DNA from: Burkholderiales bacterium
GTDB taxonomy: Bacteria; Pseudomonadota; Gammaproteobacteria; Burkholderiales; Usitatibacteraceae
NCBI GenBank assembly: GCA_025360815.1
Contig: JANYBL010000109.1
Coordinates: 62,001 to 126,000, forward strand
Length of the DNA: 64,000 bases
Direction of reading: 5' to 3'
Part shown: positions 1 to 8,876 of the stretch, in pieces
How the letters are laid out: each line of letters starts with the position of its first letter
Numbering within the stretch: the first letter of the stretch is position 1
Made by a program: the position numbers and the translations under genes
The notes under the pieces: generated by a model
Told to the model about the DNA's origin: nothing
The model's database searches: none
What the model saw: only the letters and a program-made list of their open reading frames with translations

Positions 1-1
1 G

Positions 2-574
2 TTTACCGACGTCAATACGGGCTTTGCCGTTGGGGCTTATGGCGCATTTTATGCAACAACCGATGCCGGCCAGACTTGGATCGCGCGCAAAATCAACGAT
101 GGCGACAAGCACTTCAACAGCATCATCAAGCTCAAAGATGATCAACTTTTGATCGTCGGCGAAGCCGGTTCAATTTTGAAATCGGGGGATGGTGGCAAGA
201 ACTGGCTAGCCGTCGCCTCACCTTACAAGGGCTCGTTCTTTGGCGCGATTCAGGCGCAAGACGGTTCGGTCATTTTGTACGGCTTGCGCGGCCGTATTTT
301 TCGCTCGGCAGACACCGGCCTGAAGAGCTTTGGCCAGATCGATAATAAATCGACGGCATCGATCATGGGAGCCACCAAACTGTCGGATGGCGCGTTGGTG
401 CTCACCGGTTTGGCGGGTCTGGTGTTGATCTCCTCTGACAATGGGCTCTCGTTTACCCCACTCCAGACCGCTTCGACCAAGGCGATATCCGTCGCGCTGT
501 TAGGTCCGCCGAATGCACTGGTGTTATTCGGGGAAACCGGCGCGCGCGACGTGATGTTGCCGACAAAAAAATAG
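2..574 (+). CDS. YCF48-like beta-propeller protein (5' truncated by window)
   Basis: The open frame enters from the left edge and gives 190 residues up to the TAA at 572-574. It carries repeated propeller blades of the YCF48/BNR type: T-D-A-G-Q-T-W near residue 21, S-G-D-G-G-K-N-W, S-A-D-T-G and S-S-D-N-G. These are the Asp-box-like turns of sialidase/photosystem-assembly propellers. Proteins of this kind are commonly encoded immediately before MMPL-type RND exporters in proteobacteria, as here (82 nt gap), and are thought to be periplasmic partners. The signal peptide would lie outside the window, so export cannot be checked. The exact substrate or partner is unknown. Family assignment is fairly sure, function is not. 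Confidence 0.8.
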   Translation, partial: FTDVNTGFAVGAYGAFYATTDAGQTWIARKINDGDKHFNSIIKLKDDQLLIVGEAGSILKSGDGGKNWLAVASPYKGSFFGAIQAQDGSVILYGLRGRIFRSADTGLKSFGQIDNKSTASIMGATKLSDGALVLTGLAGLVLISSDNGLSFTPLQTASTKAISVALLGPPNALVLFGETGARDVMLPTKK

Positions 575-655
575 TTATCCGGCAATTATTAAAAAGCCAT
601 CCAGGTTCCTAACCCGACCAATATACCCACGGTTTACGCTAACGCGAGCGCCCAC

Positions 656-2989
656 ATGAAAATCCAACAATTCATCAATACCTTCTCCGGCATTATTTTT
701 AACAACCGAAAACTTTGGTTAATTGTTTTTGCCGTTGCGACCGCGATTTTCGCATTTTCGGCCAGCCAGCTAAAGGTTGATGCGGGCTTTAATAAAATGG
801 TGCCCCTCAAGCACCCCTATATGCAGGTCTATAAGGACTACGAAAAAGTTTTTGGCGGCGCAAACCGGATTGCAGTCGCGCTTGTGCAAAAAGAAGGCGA
901 TATTTACAACAAAGAATTCATGACCAAGCTTAAGGGCTTGACCGATGATGTGCGTGGGTTAGACGGTGTCGAGCAGCCTAGTGTAAGGTCGTTATTTACG
1001 CCCAACACCCGCTTTATTGAGGTGGTGGAAGAAGGCTTCGCAGGCGGTAACGTGATCCCCGCCACTTTCCAAGGCAGCGATGCTGATTTGGCGATCGTGC
1101 GCGGCAACGTCCAAAAATCGACTGAAGTTGGCCGAACCGTTGCCACCGATTTCTCGGGTGCGTTGGTATCGGCGGGTTTACTCGAATTGATTCCAAAGGG
1201 CGACGGCAAGCTCGAAAAACTCAACTATTTTGAACTCTCCGAAAAATTGGAAGCCATTCGCACAAAATACGAAGGCCCAAATCACACCGTTCACATTATT
1301 GGTTTTGCGAAAGCGGTGAGCGATATTTCGGCTGGCGCAAAGGGCGTGATCACGTTTTTTCTGGTTGCATTTTTGATCACCGCGGTCTTGTTATATTTTT
1401 TCCTTAAAGATTTAAAGCTGACCGCCATCGCGCTCATTGTTGCGATGATGCCGGTACTCTGGCTGCTCGGCACATTGCCGATTATCGGTTTTGGTATTGA
1501 CCCGTTGTCTATTCTTGTGCCGTTCTTAATTTTTTCCATCGGCGTTTCACATGCGGTGCAAATGACCAAAACGTGGGAGCGCAATGTGACTGCTGGGGCA
1601 GATAGTTTGTCGGCCGCAAAGCACTCGTTTGCCAGTTTGTTCGTGCCGGGCACACTAGCGCTGCTCACCAACGTATTGGGTTTTGCCGTCATTATGCTGA
1701 TCCCGATTGATATCGTGCGTGAGTTGGGCATTACTGCATCGCTGGGGGTGGCATGGATGATTGTCACGAACAAAATGATGCTGCCGATTCTGCTGTCGTA
1801 TCTAGAACTATCGCCACGCGCAAAAGAGCTTAGAATTCGCCAAGAGAGTCGTGTTGATAGGCTCTGGCGCGCCGCTTCACGTTGTGCCGATAAAAAGGTC
1901 GCTTTGTGGGTTGTCGCCTTTAGTACGATTGTGATGGTTGTCGGCTTGTTTCAAGCCCACAATTTAAAAATTGGTGATTACGGCACAGGCGTGCCGGAGC
2001 TACGCGAAGAATCGCGCTATAACCAAGACAACGCAACCATTATCAAAAAATTCGCGATCGGCGTGAATACTTTAGGCGTCGTCGCGCAGACCAAAAATGT
2101 GTCGGGTGCCTGTACCAATTACGACATCATGAACGCCATTGAAAAATTCGATTGGCATATGCAAAACGTGCCCGGTGCACAGTCGGTGATTTCACTGCCT
2201 GGCATGGCTAAAATGCTCAATGCTGGCTACAACGAAGGCAATTTACGCTGGCGGCAATTGCCGCGCGATCCGCAAGTGCTCGCGCAAAGCGTAACGCCGG
2301 TGGATACCGGAACCGGTTTGCTTAACCCTGATTGCTCGGCCATGCAGGTGTTGATCAACACCACCGATCAGCAAGGCGAAACCATTAAGGGCTTGGTGCG
2401 AGAAGTGAAGGCCTTTAATGAGTCAAACCAGAACGATAATTTAGAATTCAAACTTGCCACCGGCAATATTGGTGTAATGGCCGCCACCAACGAAGCCGTT
2501 GATAAAGCACGTTACGAAATGCACGGTGCTATTTTTGGTGCGTTGTTTTTGATGTGCTTCGCCACTTTCCGCAGCTTGCGGGCAACGATTTGTATTTTGA
2601 TTCCGTTGGCGATTGTTTCAATCCTGTGTGAGGCACTGATGCCGATGTTAGGGATCGGCCTGAAGGTTTCTACCTTGCCCGTCATTGCGCTTGGTGTGGG
2701 AGTGGGTGTGGACTACGGGATTTACCTTTATGATCGGATTGAAGAAGATCTGGAAGAGGGCAAAGATCTGGCCACCGCGTTTTTTGATGCGCTGCGTGAT
2801 CGCGGCACCGCGATGATTTTTACCGCCGTCACGATGACTTTAGGTGTTGCAACATGGGCAATGTCGGCGCTTAAATTCCAAGCCGATATGGGTATTTTGC
2901 TCGCGTTTATGTTCTTCTTAAACATGGTTGGGGCGGTGTTTTTGTTGCCGGCGCTGGGTGCTTTCTTGTTGAAACCGCATAAAAAATAG
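656..2989 (+). CDS. MMPL/RND-superfamily exporter
   Basis: The 777-residue protein has the RND layout. There is one N-terminal membrane helix (about residues 17-38), a large periplasmic loop, a five-helix bundle around 230-390, a second half starting with a helix near 413, another large loop, and a final bundle around 620-770. The segment L-G-V-G-V-G-V-D-Y-G-I-Y-L in the second half is the helix-4 motif with an acidic residue typical of MMPL/SSD proteins driven by the proton gradient. Lipid-like or hydrophobic substrates are typical for this family, but the cargo cannot be read from sequence. The ATG at 656 follows the YCF48-like gene by 82 nt, so they are probably co-transcribed, and a clear terminator lies after the stop. 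Confidence 0.9.
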   Translation: MKIQQFINTFSGIIFNNRKLWLIVFAVATAIFAFSASQLKVDAGFNKMVPLKHPYMQVYKDYEKVFGGANRIAVALVQKEGDIYNKEFMTKLKGLTDDVRGLDGVEQPSVRSLFTPNTRFIEVVEEGFAGGNVIPATFQGSDADLAIVRGNVQKSTEVGRTVATDFSGALVSAGLLELIPKGDGKLEKLNYFELSEKLEAIRTKYEGPNHTVHIIGFAKAVSDISAGAKGVITFFLVAFLITAVLLYFFLKDLKLTAIALIVAMMPVLWLLGTLPIIGFGIDPLSILVPFLIFSIGVSHAVQMTKTWERNVTAGADSLSAAKHSFASLFVPGTLALLTNVLGFAVIMLIPIDIVRELGITASLGVAWMIVTNKMMLPILLSYLELSPRAKELRIRQESRVDRLWRAASRCADKKVALWVVAFSTIVMVVGLFQAHNLKIGDYGTGVPELREESRYNQDNATIIKKFAIGVNTLGVVAQTKNVSGACTNYDIMNAIEKFDWHMQNVPGAQSVISLPGMAKMLNAGYNEGNLRWRQLPRDPQVLAQSVTPVDTGTGLLNPDCSAMQVLINTTDQQGETIKGLVREVKAFNESNQNDNLEFKLATGNIGVMAATNEAVDKARYEMHGAIFGALFLMCFATFRSLRATICILIPLAIVSILCEALMPMLGIGLKVSTLPVIALGVGVGVDYGIYLYDRIEEDLEEGKDLATAFFDALRDRGTAMIFTAVTMTLGVATWAMSALKFQADMGILLAFMFFLNMVGAVFLLPALGAFLLKPHKK

Positions 2990-3022
2990 CGTACCAAAGA
3001 CAAAGCATACGTTCGTCATTTA

Positions 3023-3055
3023 AAACAAAGCGCCCCTCGTGGGCGCTTTGTTTTT
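3023..3055 (+). terminator. Rho-independent terminator after the MMPL gene
   Basis: An 11-bp perfect stem (ACAAAGCGCCC at 3025-3035 pairing with GGGCGCTTTGT at 3041-3051) encloses a 5-nt loop and is followed by a T run. A short A run precedes the stem. It lies 33 nt after the MMPL stop codon and should end the YCF48-MMPL transcript. Confidence 0.9.
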
Positions 3056-3174
3056 GTCAGAATGCAACGACGAGGCGTCTGAAGACGCATTAAGGCGCCG
3101 CATTTACGAAACATAGCGACTGTACATTTACATTACGCTTTAGCAGGTTAGAAAAATGAGAAGGATTCAATAGA

Positions 3175-3567
3175 ATGGCTCGAATGAATAGTGCAAGCCG
3201 CCATACTGTCGCGATGGGAGCAATCCTGATGTTGCTCGGCGTGCTACTGGGCGCGTTTGGCGCACACGCGCTGAAAACTCGGTTGTCGTCTGAAATGTTG
3301 GCTGTGTACCAAACTGGCGTGCAATATCATTTGTTGCATGCACTCGGTTTGATGTTGATCGGTGTGTTGCGTCATTTGCAAACGGGCGCAATGCTGCTAA
3401 AGGCTTCAGCGTGGCTGATGGGCTTCGGTGTCGTCCTGTTCAGCGGAAGCCTATATGCATTGGCGATCACCAACATAACCATGCTGGGTGCGTTGACGCC
3501 GGTTGGCGGCTTATTTTTTATCGCCGCCTGGGTATTGGCAGTTTGGGAGATGATTCGGAAAAATTGA
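3175..3567 (+). CDS. DUF423 (YgdD-type) small membrane protein
   Basis: A 130-residue integral membrane protein with four predicted helices. The N-terminal L-L-G-V-L-L-G-A-F-G-A-H-A-L stretch followed by Y-Q-T-G-V-Q-Y-H-L-L-H-A-L is the conserved signature of the DUF423/YgdD family, so assignment is strong even though no biochemical role is established. The ATG at 3175 has an AGAAGG-like ribosome site about 10 nt upstream; a second ATG at 3184 is possible. It is a single gene, converging on the MOSC gene with only 18 nt between the stops. Confidence 0.88.
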   Translation: MARMNSASRHTVAMGAILMLLGVLLGAFGAHALKTRLSSEMLAVYQTGVQYHLLHALGLMLIGVLRHLQTGAMLLKASAWLMGFGVVLFSGSLYALAITNITMLGALTPVGGLFFIAAWVLAVWEMIRKN

Positions 3568-3585
3568 CCGTTTGTTGCCGTGAAC

Positions 3586-4407
3586 TTAATTTGTAAACGT
3601 TAGCGCATCTCCAGTCCGTACCATCCCTAGGGTCACCGGCAGAAAATTCATCCCAAACCGCACACCGCTCGGCGAATCACGATACGTCGCCAACGTGCGC
3701 AATGGTTCGGGTCCACGCATCTCCCCGGTTGTTTGATCGGTCGTCGTGACCTGACAGCGCGTGCAAGGTTTTGCCCCGCGAAGCGTGGGTCCGTTAATGC
3801 CGCCAATCTGAAAATTTCCCCACGTTTCTTCCGCAAACGCGTCGCATCCGCGCACGACAACATTGGCGCGAAAGCGATTCATCGGCACCGCAGCACCACC
3901 GCCCGCAACAATTTTTGCATTCAAATCGGCCAGCGACTCTTCCGACGCAATCAGTAGCGGATAACCATCGGCAAAACTCACTATTTCGCCATTCTTGGCA
4001 TAGTCAGGCGAGACGTGGCGCTCGGCGGTATCGGGCATATAGACCAATCGCGCACCGATACCCAAATAGTCGCTCAGCCATTGGTCGGCGTCGGCAGACA
4101 CCGTATGCGCATGAACAGGGCTCGACCATACCGTCACTGTGCGAGTGGGCAATGGCCGTGGTGCGAGCGGCACGGAAACGCAATCATCGAATGGCGAGGA
4201 AAGAATCAGCTGTTCTCCATCAATGGCAGTTTTAATGGTCGCCATCAGCGAATGATCGCGCTGGGTCAAAAATTGGTGATGGTCGTCAATCACCATAAAG
4301 CGACGGTCATATTGCAGGCCGCGCGCCGTACAGTGACTTGCGGCAACTGAAATGCCGCTCAACGATTTAACTGGAAAGATATTGATTTCAGTCACTGTCG
4401 TCGCCAT
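3586..4407 (-). CDS. MOSC-domain molybdenum-cofactor sulfurtransferase-like protein (YcbX/mARC type)
   Basis: The N-terminal MOSC beta-barrel signature I-N-I-F-P-V-K-S-L is at the start, followed by the MOSC domain. The motif K-P-C-T-R-C-Q-V-T-T-T-D in the C-terminal half contains the cysteine that ligates molybdenum in mARC/YcbX proteins. Family members reduce N-hydroxylated compounds or bind Moco, so a role in detoxifying N-hydroxy base analogues is plausible. An upstream in-frame ATG at 4446 would add 13 residues with no family resemblance, so I place the start at 4407, giving 273 residues. No electron-transfer partner is adjacent. Confidence 0.85.
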   Translation of the reverse strand: MATTVTEINIFPVKSLSGISVAASHCTARGLQYDRRFMVIDDHHQFLTQRDHSLMATIKTAIDGEQLILSSPFDDCVSVPLAPRPLPTRTVTVWSSPVHAHTVSADADQWLSDYLGIGARLVYMPDTAERHVSPDYAKNGEIVSFADGYPLLIASEESLADLNAKIVAGGGAAVPMNRFRANVVVRGCDAFAEETWGNFQIGGINGPTLRGAKPCTRCQVTTTDQTTGEMRGPEPLRTLATYRDSPSGVRFGMNFLPVTLGMVRTGDALTFTN

Positions 4408-4639
4408 ATTCACTAAGCTTTCTAGTTTTTTACCGTTGTCATACAAACGTCATTATCCAACACAAAAACGTGATAACGTGTGCCGTTGTTGGCGATAGAC
4501 AACGCAAAAGGTAACGCAAAAAGCAACGCAACATGCAATACAGCAAGCAACACTAACACACGCACCAAAGCAGCAAGTAGTTAAGACTCTTTATGTTACA
4601 TTTCGCATATTTTACGCACTTCACAAGGAGCACTACATC

Positions 4640-5761
4640 ATGATCGACTGGGTAAAAAAACTCACCGGCGAATTTATTGACATCATCGAATGGCTCGATG
4701 ACTCAACCAACACGCTGGTTTACCGGTTCGAGCGGCACAACAACGAAATCAAGTACGGTGCGAAACTCACCGTGCGCGAAGGGCAAATGGCGGTCTTCAT
4801 CAACGAAGGTCAAATGGCTGATGTTTATAAGCCCGGCATGTACACGCTCAGCACGCAGAATATGCCAATTTTGTCTACGCTACAAGGCTGGAAATACGGG
4901 TTTGAATCGCCATTTAAAGCCGAAATTTATTTCATCAACACCCGCAAATTTACGGACTTAAAATGGGGCACGCCGGGCCCATCCACCATGCGCGACAAAG
5001 AGTTCGGCATTGTCCGCGTGACCTCGTTCGGTATCTACTCGATCCGCATCAAAGACCCCGGCATTTTCATCAAAGATATTTCCGGCACGGAAGGGCGTTT
5101 CACCACCGAGCAGATTCAAGAGAACCTGCGCGGCAAAATTGGCATGCGTATTAAAGAGGTCATGCCGGAGCTTGGCTTGGCTGTGATCGATCTCGAGGCC
5201 AAGGTCAGCGTGATGGGCACTATGCTCAAAGACCGTATCCAGCCTGATTTTGAGGCCATGGGCTTGGAATTAGTTGAAGTGCAAGTGCAAGATATTGGCT
5301 TGCCCGAAGAGGTTGAAAAAGCGATCGATAAACGTGGTGCGATTGCCGCCATCGGCAATATGGCCGCCTATACCCAATACGAAACCGCCAGCGCGATTCA
5401 TGATGCTGCCACCACGCCTAACAGTGCGGCAGGGGCAGGCATGGGGCTGGGTGCGGGTTTTGCGATGGGCGGCGGTATGGTTGGGCAAATGGCCGGCGCA
5501 ATGGGTGCAATGAACGCGGCACCTGCCGCTTCTGCCGCACCGCCTCCACTGCCGCCACAAGCGGCGTACCACGTCGCAGTCGGTGGGGCGCAAGCCGGGC
5601 CTTTTGATATGGCCATCTTGGCGTCGCAAATCAATGCAGGCACTTTGAAACGCGATCAACTCGTGTGGACAGCCGGAATGGCACAGTGGACAAAAGCAGG
5701 TGATGTCGCCGCGCTCGGCAGTTTGTTTGCAAATTTGCCGCCACCGTTGCCGCCAGTATAA
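4640..5761 (+). CDS. SPFH/band-7 protein with C-terminal GYF_2 domain (YdjI-like)
   Basis: The 373-residue protein starts at an ATG with an ideal AAGGAG site. Residues about 25-240 form an SPFH domain of the 'virion core protein' subtype (E-G-Q-M-A-V-F-I-N-E-G, then V-T-S-F-G-I-Y-S-I-R and V-Q-V-Q-D-I-G-L-P). A flexible linker rich in Gly, Ala and Met (about 252-305) follows, then a GYF_2 domain near 308-360 (A-G-P-F-D-M...G-M-A-Q-W). No transmembrane helix is seen, so it is probably a peripheral membrane scaffold. It is followed by a terminator and then by a zinc-ribbon membrane protein. The pair recalls B. subtilis YdjI and YdjG, which recruit PspA under membrane stress. Confidence 0.85.
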   Translation: MIDWVKKLTGEFIDIIEWLDDSTNTLVYRFERHNNEIKYGAKLTVREGQMAVFINEGQMADVYKPGMYTLSTQNMPILSTLQGWKYGFESPFKAEIYFINTRKFTDLKWGTPGPSTMRDKEFGIVRVTSFGIYSIRIKDPGIFIKDISGTEGRFTTEQIQENLRGKIGMRIKEVMPELGLAVIDLEAKVSVMGTMLKDRIQPDFEAMGLELVEVQVQDIGLPEEVEKAIDKRGAIAAIGNMAAYTQYETASAIHDAATTPNSAAGAGMGLGAGFAMGGGMVGQMAGAMGAMNAAPAASAAPPPLPPQAAYHVAVGGAQAGPFDMAILASQINAGTLKRDQLVWTAGMAQWTKAGDVAALGSLFANLPPPLPPV

Positions 5762-5828
5762 GCCTGCATAGACTTGTATGGACTAGCTTGGGCTCGCACA
5801 GGTTTATTATGTAGCATTAAAAATAGAA

Positions 5829-5866
5829 ACAATCCAAGCCGTATGATCGGCTTGGATTGCTTTTTT
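5829..5866 (+). terminator. Rho-independent terminator between SPFH and zinc-ribbon genes
   Basis: CAATCCAAGCC at 5830-5840 pairs perfectly with GGCTTGGATTG at 5849-5859, with an 8-nt loop and then C plus six T residues. It separates the SPFH gene from the zinc-ribbon gene, so the latter needs partial read-through or its own promoter. It also argues against a TTG start at 5865 for the next gene, because that codon lies in the T run. Confidence 0.9.
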
Positions 5867-5894
5867 GCGGCTCAACTCAACGAGTAAGCAACAA

Positions 5895-7073
5895 ATGGAA
5901 AATCCAAACGCTTCCCAAACGACGCTCGATCAAATGACCTCCAAGGTTCGCACTTTCCCCTGCGTATCTTGCGGCGCGAAGCTGTCGTTTCAACCGGGTA
6001 GCAAAACCTTGAAATGCCCGTACTGCGCGGCTTCCAACGATATTCCAGAATCCGATGAAACCGTTGAAGAGCTTGATCTAAACACCTGGCTCACCAAGCT
6101 AGAAGCCGAGCACGAAACACATGAGCAAGAGAATATCAAATGTAGCAACTGCGGCGGCGCACAGACCTTGGCGGCCAATATGTTCGCGACGAGTTGCACA
6201 TTTTGCGGCACGCCGATTACCTCCAAAAGCTACGCACAGCGTCTCATCAAGCCCAAGGCACTTGTTCCCTTCAAAGTCACCAAGCTCCAAGCACAAGACA
6301 AATGGCGCAACTGGATCAAAGGGCTTTGGTTGGCACCGTCAGCACTCAAAAAATTCGTGCAAAGCGACGGCGGCATCAAAGGCATTTATATCCCCTACTG
6401 GACTTATGATGCCAACACCTATACCAATTACACTGGTCAGCGCGGCGATGATTACACCGAACGCTACGAGACCACCAATTCCAACGGCGAGCGTGTCACG
6501 CAATCCCGCACCCAAACGCGCTGGACAGGCGTCTCTGGCAATGTTTCGTACTTCCATGATGACGTTCTCGTCCCTGCCAGCAAAACCGCTTACGGCGCCT
6601 CCGGCGCAACGGGAGGCGCAGCACTGAACAACATTCCCGTCCTCAATATGTTCGGCTCCAATAATCTACGTAACTGGAACACCAAAGAAATCGTCCCCTA
6701 TCAAGATGAATACATCACCGGTTTCCAAGCCGAAGCCTATCAAATCGACCTCAAAGAAGGCTTCGTTGCGGCCAAACAAATCATCGACAATAAAGTGGAA
6801 CAACTGATCTGCGCTGATATCGGCGGCGACCACCAACGCATCGGCTCCGTCAATACCCAATACAGCCACTTAACCTTCAAACACATCCTGTTGCCGATGT
6901 GGGTTTCCGCTTATCTGTTCAGCGGCAAAACTTACCGCTTTGTGGTCAACGGCCAAACCGGCGAAGTACAAGGCGAATCGCCGAAGTCTGGCTGGAAAAT
7001 ATTCTTCTTGGTCATGGGGATACTGGCGGTGTTGTTTATTTTCTTGGTTTTGTTTGGCGGGAAACATCGTTGA
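5895..7073 (+). CDS. Double zinc-ribbon membrane protein (YdjG-like)
   Basis: Starting from ATG 5895 the protein has 392 residues. Two TFIIB/rubredoxin-like zinc ribbons are visible: C23-x2-C26...C41-x2-C44 and C83-x2-C86...C101-x2-C104. A long central region follows with a Y-I-P-Y-W-T-Y-D core, typical of proteins often labelled 'primosomal N'-like' although no helicase motif is present. A single C-terminal membrane helix (about 365-388, rich in Phe, Leu, Val) anchors it. It lies directly after the SPFH gene, and this pairing is recurrent in bacteria, suggesting a joint membrane-stress or scaffold role. The 5865 TTG alternative sits in a terminator and is rejected. Confidence 0.8.
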   Translation: MENPNASQTTLDQMTSKVRTFPCVSCGAKLSFQPGSKTLKCPYCAASNDIPESDETVEELDLNTWLTKLEAEHETHEQENIKCSNCGGAQTLAANMFATSCTFCGTPITSKSYAQRLIKPKALVPFKVTKLQAQDKWRNWIKGLWLAPSALKKFVQSDGGIKGIYIPYWTYDANTYTNYTGQRGDDYTERYETTNSNGERVTQSRTQTRWTGVSGNVSYFHDDVLVPASKTAYGASGATGGAALNNIPVLNMFGSNNLRNWNTKEIVPYQDEYITGFQAEAYQIDLKEGFVAAKQIIDNKVEQLICADIGGDHQRIGSVNTQYSHLTFKHILLPMWVSAYLFSGKTYRFVVNGQTGEVQGESPKSGWKIFFLVMGILAVLFIFLVLFGGKHR

Positions 7074-7142
7074 GTTTTCGGATGCGATGATGCCAAACGC
7101 TAGGATCGGCGCGGCGTTTTGTGCTTTTTACGTGAAAATGAA

Positions 7143-7883
7143 ATGCCCATAAAAGCCCTGCTCCTTCCCGGCCTAGACGGCACCGGCAAACTTCTTGATG
7201 ATTTTGCGCAAGCTGCGCCAAGCAAGATGATCTGCGAAATAGTCCGCTATGAAAAGCATTTCACCACACTAGATGATTTCGTTACCGTTGCAGCTTTAAA
7301 GCTACGCACCGAAACCAAAACGGTCGTCATTGCCGAATCATTTTCTGGACCAATCGCCACGCAGTTGGCATCGCGATTTCCCGAACGCATTGCGGCAATC
7401 GTGTTCGCCGCCAGTTTTGTCGAGCCTCCCTATGGCTCACTTTTGCGGCTGATTCGTGCATTCCCCAAATTGGCTCTTAACAACCTCATTTCAGACAACC
7501 TCACTTCTGACAACCTCACTTTTGGCAACTTAATTTTTCGCAGGTGGCTAGTCAAGCATTGTTGCCTAAACGGTGTTCAGGATAAAAGTTTGATTGATAA
7601 AGCGCTGACAGTCGTTGAATCGCTCGATGCTGACGTGATTCGAAGGCGGGTAGCGCTGTTGAGTCGTGTTGAATCTGTCTCGTCAAGTGCAATACCGGTT
7701 CTTGATTTTCAAGCGACACATGATCGTGCGCTGTCACGTACCGCTACGACGTCTGTGGCGCAGACTTTCCCAAACGCCACAACCGTCAAATTTGATGCCC
7801 CCCATTTTTTGCTATTGGCGCAGCCGGTGCAATGTTGGATTGAAATCGAGAAATATTTGGCCAATATAATTGGCAGTGAATAG
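7143..7883 (+). CDS. Alpha/beta-hydrolase fold protein
   Basis: From ATG 7143 the protein has 246 residues. The oxyanion region L-L-L-P-G-L-D-G-T-G is near residues 6-15. The nucleophile elbow is A-E-S-F-S-G with Ser66; the usual first Gly of G-x-S-x-G is Ala here. The acidic residue is probably in the T-H-D-R segment near 195, and the histidine in D-A-P-H-F-L near the C-terminus. It resembles small esterases/lipases of the BioH/lysophospholipase type but the substrate is not readable. Residues about 113-132 are encoded by a four-copy 15-bp tandem repeat that probably expanded the lid region. A TTG at 7119 could extend it by eight residues but has no support. Confidence 0.75.
   Translation: MPIKALLLPGLDGTGKLLDDFAQAAPSKMICEIVRYEKHFTTLDDFVTVAALKLRTETKTVVIAESFSGPIATQLASRFPERIAAIVFAASFVEPPYGSLLRLIRAFPKLALNNLISDNLTSDNLTFGNLIFRRWLVKHCCLNGVQDKSLIDKALTVVESLDADVIRRRVALLSRVESVSSSAIPVLDFQATHDRALSRTATTSVAQTFPNATTVKFDAPHFLLLAQPVQCWIEIEKYLANIIGSE
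7480..7539 (+). repeat. 15-bp tandem repeat, four imperfect copies, inside the hydrolase gene
   Basis: Units at 7480-7494, 7495-7509, 7510-7524 and 7525-7539. The first three differ by one to three bases around ACAACCTCACTTNTG and the fourth is more diverged. The period is a multiple of three, so each unit adds five residues (N-L-T-S-D type) without shifting the frame. Confidence 0.85.
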
Positions 7884-7983
7884 CACTATCGTGATGATGT
7901 GGACCCTAGATTTCCGCCCTAAACCCCTCGCCAGTGCTAGAGTTTGCCGTATTGTTGTGTTACCGAGTGCCAAAAATAAAAAT

Positions 7984-8802
7984 CTATTTGCGCTCCACAA
8001 ACTTCTTGTTCCCCTCAACCGCCCGCTTCGCCATGCCATCAATCATGCTTGGCGCGATCAGTTTTAGCCATTGTCCGAGCCTGCCTTTGAGTGTCATGAT
8101 TTCTTCGCGTTTGCGGCCTTGTATCGCGCTCAAAATCAGCGTCGTGCAATCCGCCACACTCATCACGCCTGCTTGGTCGACAGGATCGATCAACGCCGGT
8201 TTACCATCCGCGCCAGTCGCGTTTTCGCGGATGCCAGTGGCGACGAAGCCGGGGTAGACCATCGTCACCGTCACCCCAGTTTCTTCCAACTCGATCCTGA
8301 GCGAATCAAAAAATCCGCGCATCGCGTGCTTGCTAGCCGCATAGCCGGTGCGTGTCGGCACGCCGACCAAGCCAGTGAGGCTGGCAATGCCGACGATGCG
8401 GCCTTGGCTTTGCTTCAAATGTGGCAACGCGAAATGCGTGCAGTACACAGCACCCATGTAGTTCACTTGCATAATGCGGTTGATAATCTCAACATCCGCA
8501 ATATCGGCAAAATTCGCCCACATCGTCATGCCGGCGTTGAGTACGATTGTGTCGATACGGCCGAACTCTTGGATAGCCGCTTCGATGATTTTTTTGCAAT
8601 CGGCTTGAACGGCAACATCAGCGCTGACGATAATCACCTTCGCGCCTTTGGCCCTTACGCCCTCAGCGACTCGCTTAAGCTCCGCGATCCGCCGCGCAGT
8701 GAGAACCAGCTGCGCGCCCTGATCGGCAAGGCGATAGGCGAGCGCTTCGCCGATACCGGTCGATGCACCGGTGATGATGGTGACGTTGTTTTTGAAGGTC
8801 AT
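7984..8802 (-). CDS. Short-chain dehydrogenase/reductase (SDR)
   Basis: A classical SDR of 272 residues. The cofactor motif T-G-A-S-T-G-I-G is at residues 11-18, L-N-A-G is near 90, and the catalytic S...Y-x-x-x-K (S-L-T-G...G-Y-A-A-S-K) is near 140-160. An Arg-rich segment T-A-R-R after beta-2 suggests NADP(H) preference. It runs in the same direction as, and 74 nt downstream of, the Y-family polymerase gene; a functional link is not obvious. It converges on the hydrolase gene. The substrate is unknown. Confidence 0.88.
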   Translation of the reverse strand: MTFKNNVTIITGASTGIGEALAYRLADQGAQLVLTARRIAELKRVAEGVRAKGAKVIIVSADVAVQADCKKIIEAAIQEFGRIDTIVLNAGMTMWANFADIADVEIINRIMQVNYMGAVYCTHFALPHLKQSQGRIVGIASLTGLVGVPTRTGYAASKHAMRGFFDSLRIELEETGVTVTMVYPGFVATGIRENATGADGKPALIDPVDQAGVMSVADCTTLILSAIQGRKREEIMTLKGRLGQWLKLIAPSMIDGMAKRAVEGNKKFVERK

Positions 8803-8876
8803 GATTTTTGATCAGAATGATGTGAAGTGCTTGGAATAGAGCGACAGCATAAGGTGCGCACGGTGTAGCGGCTAGT

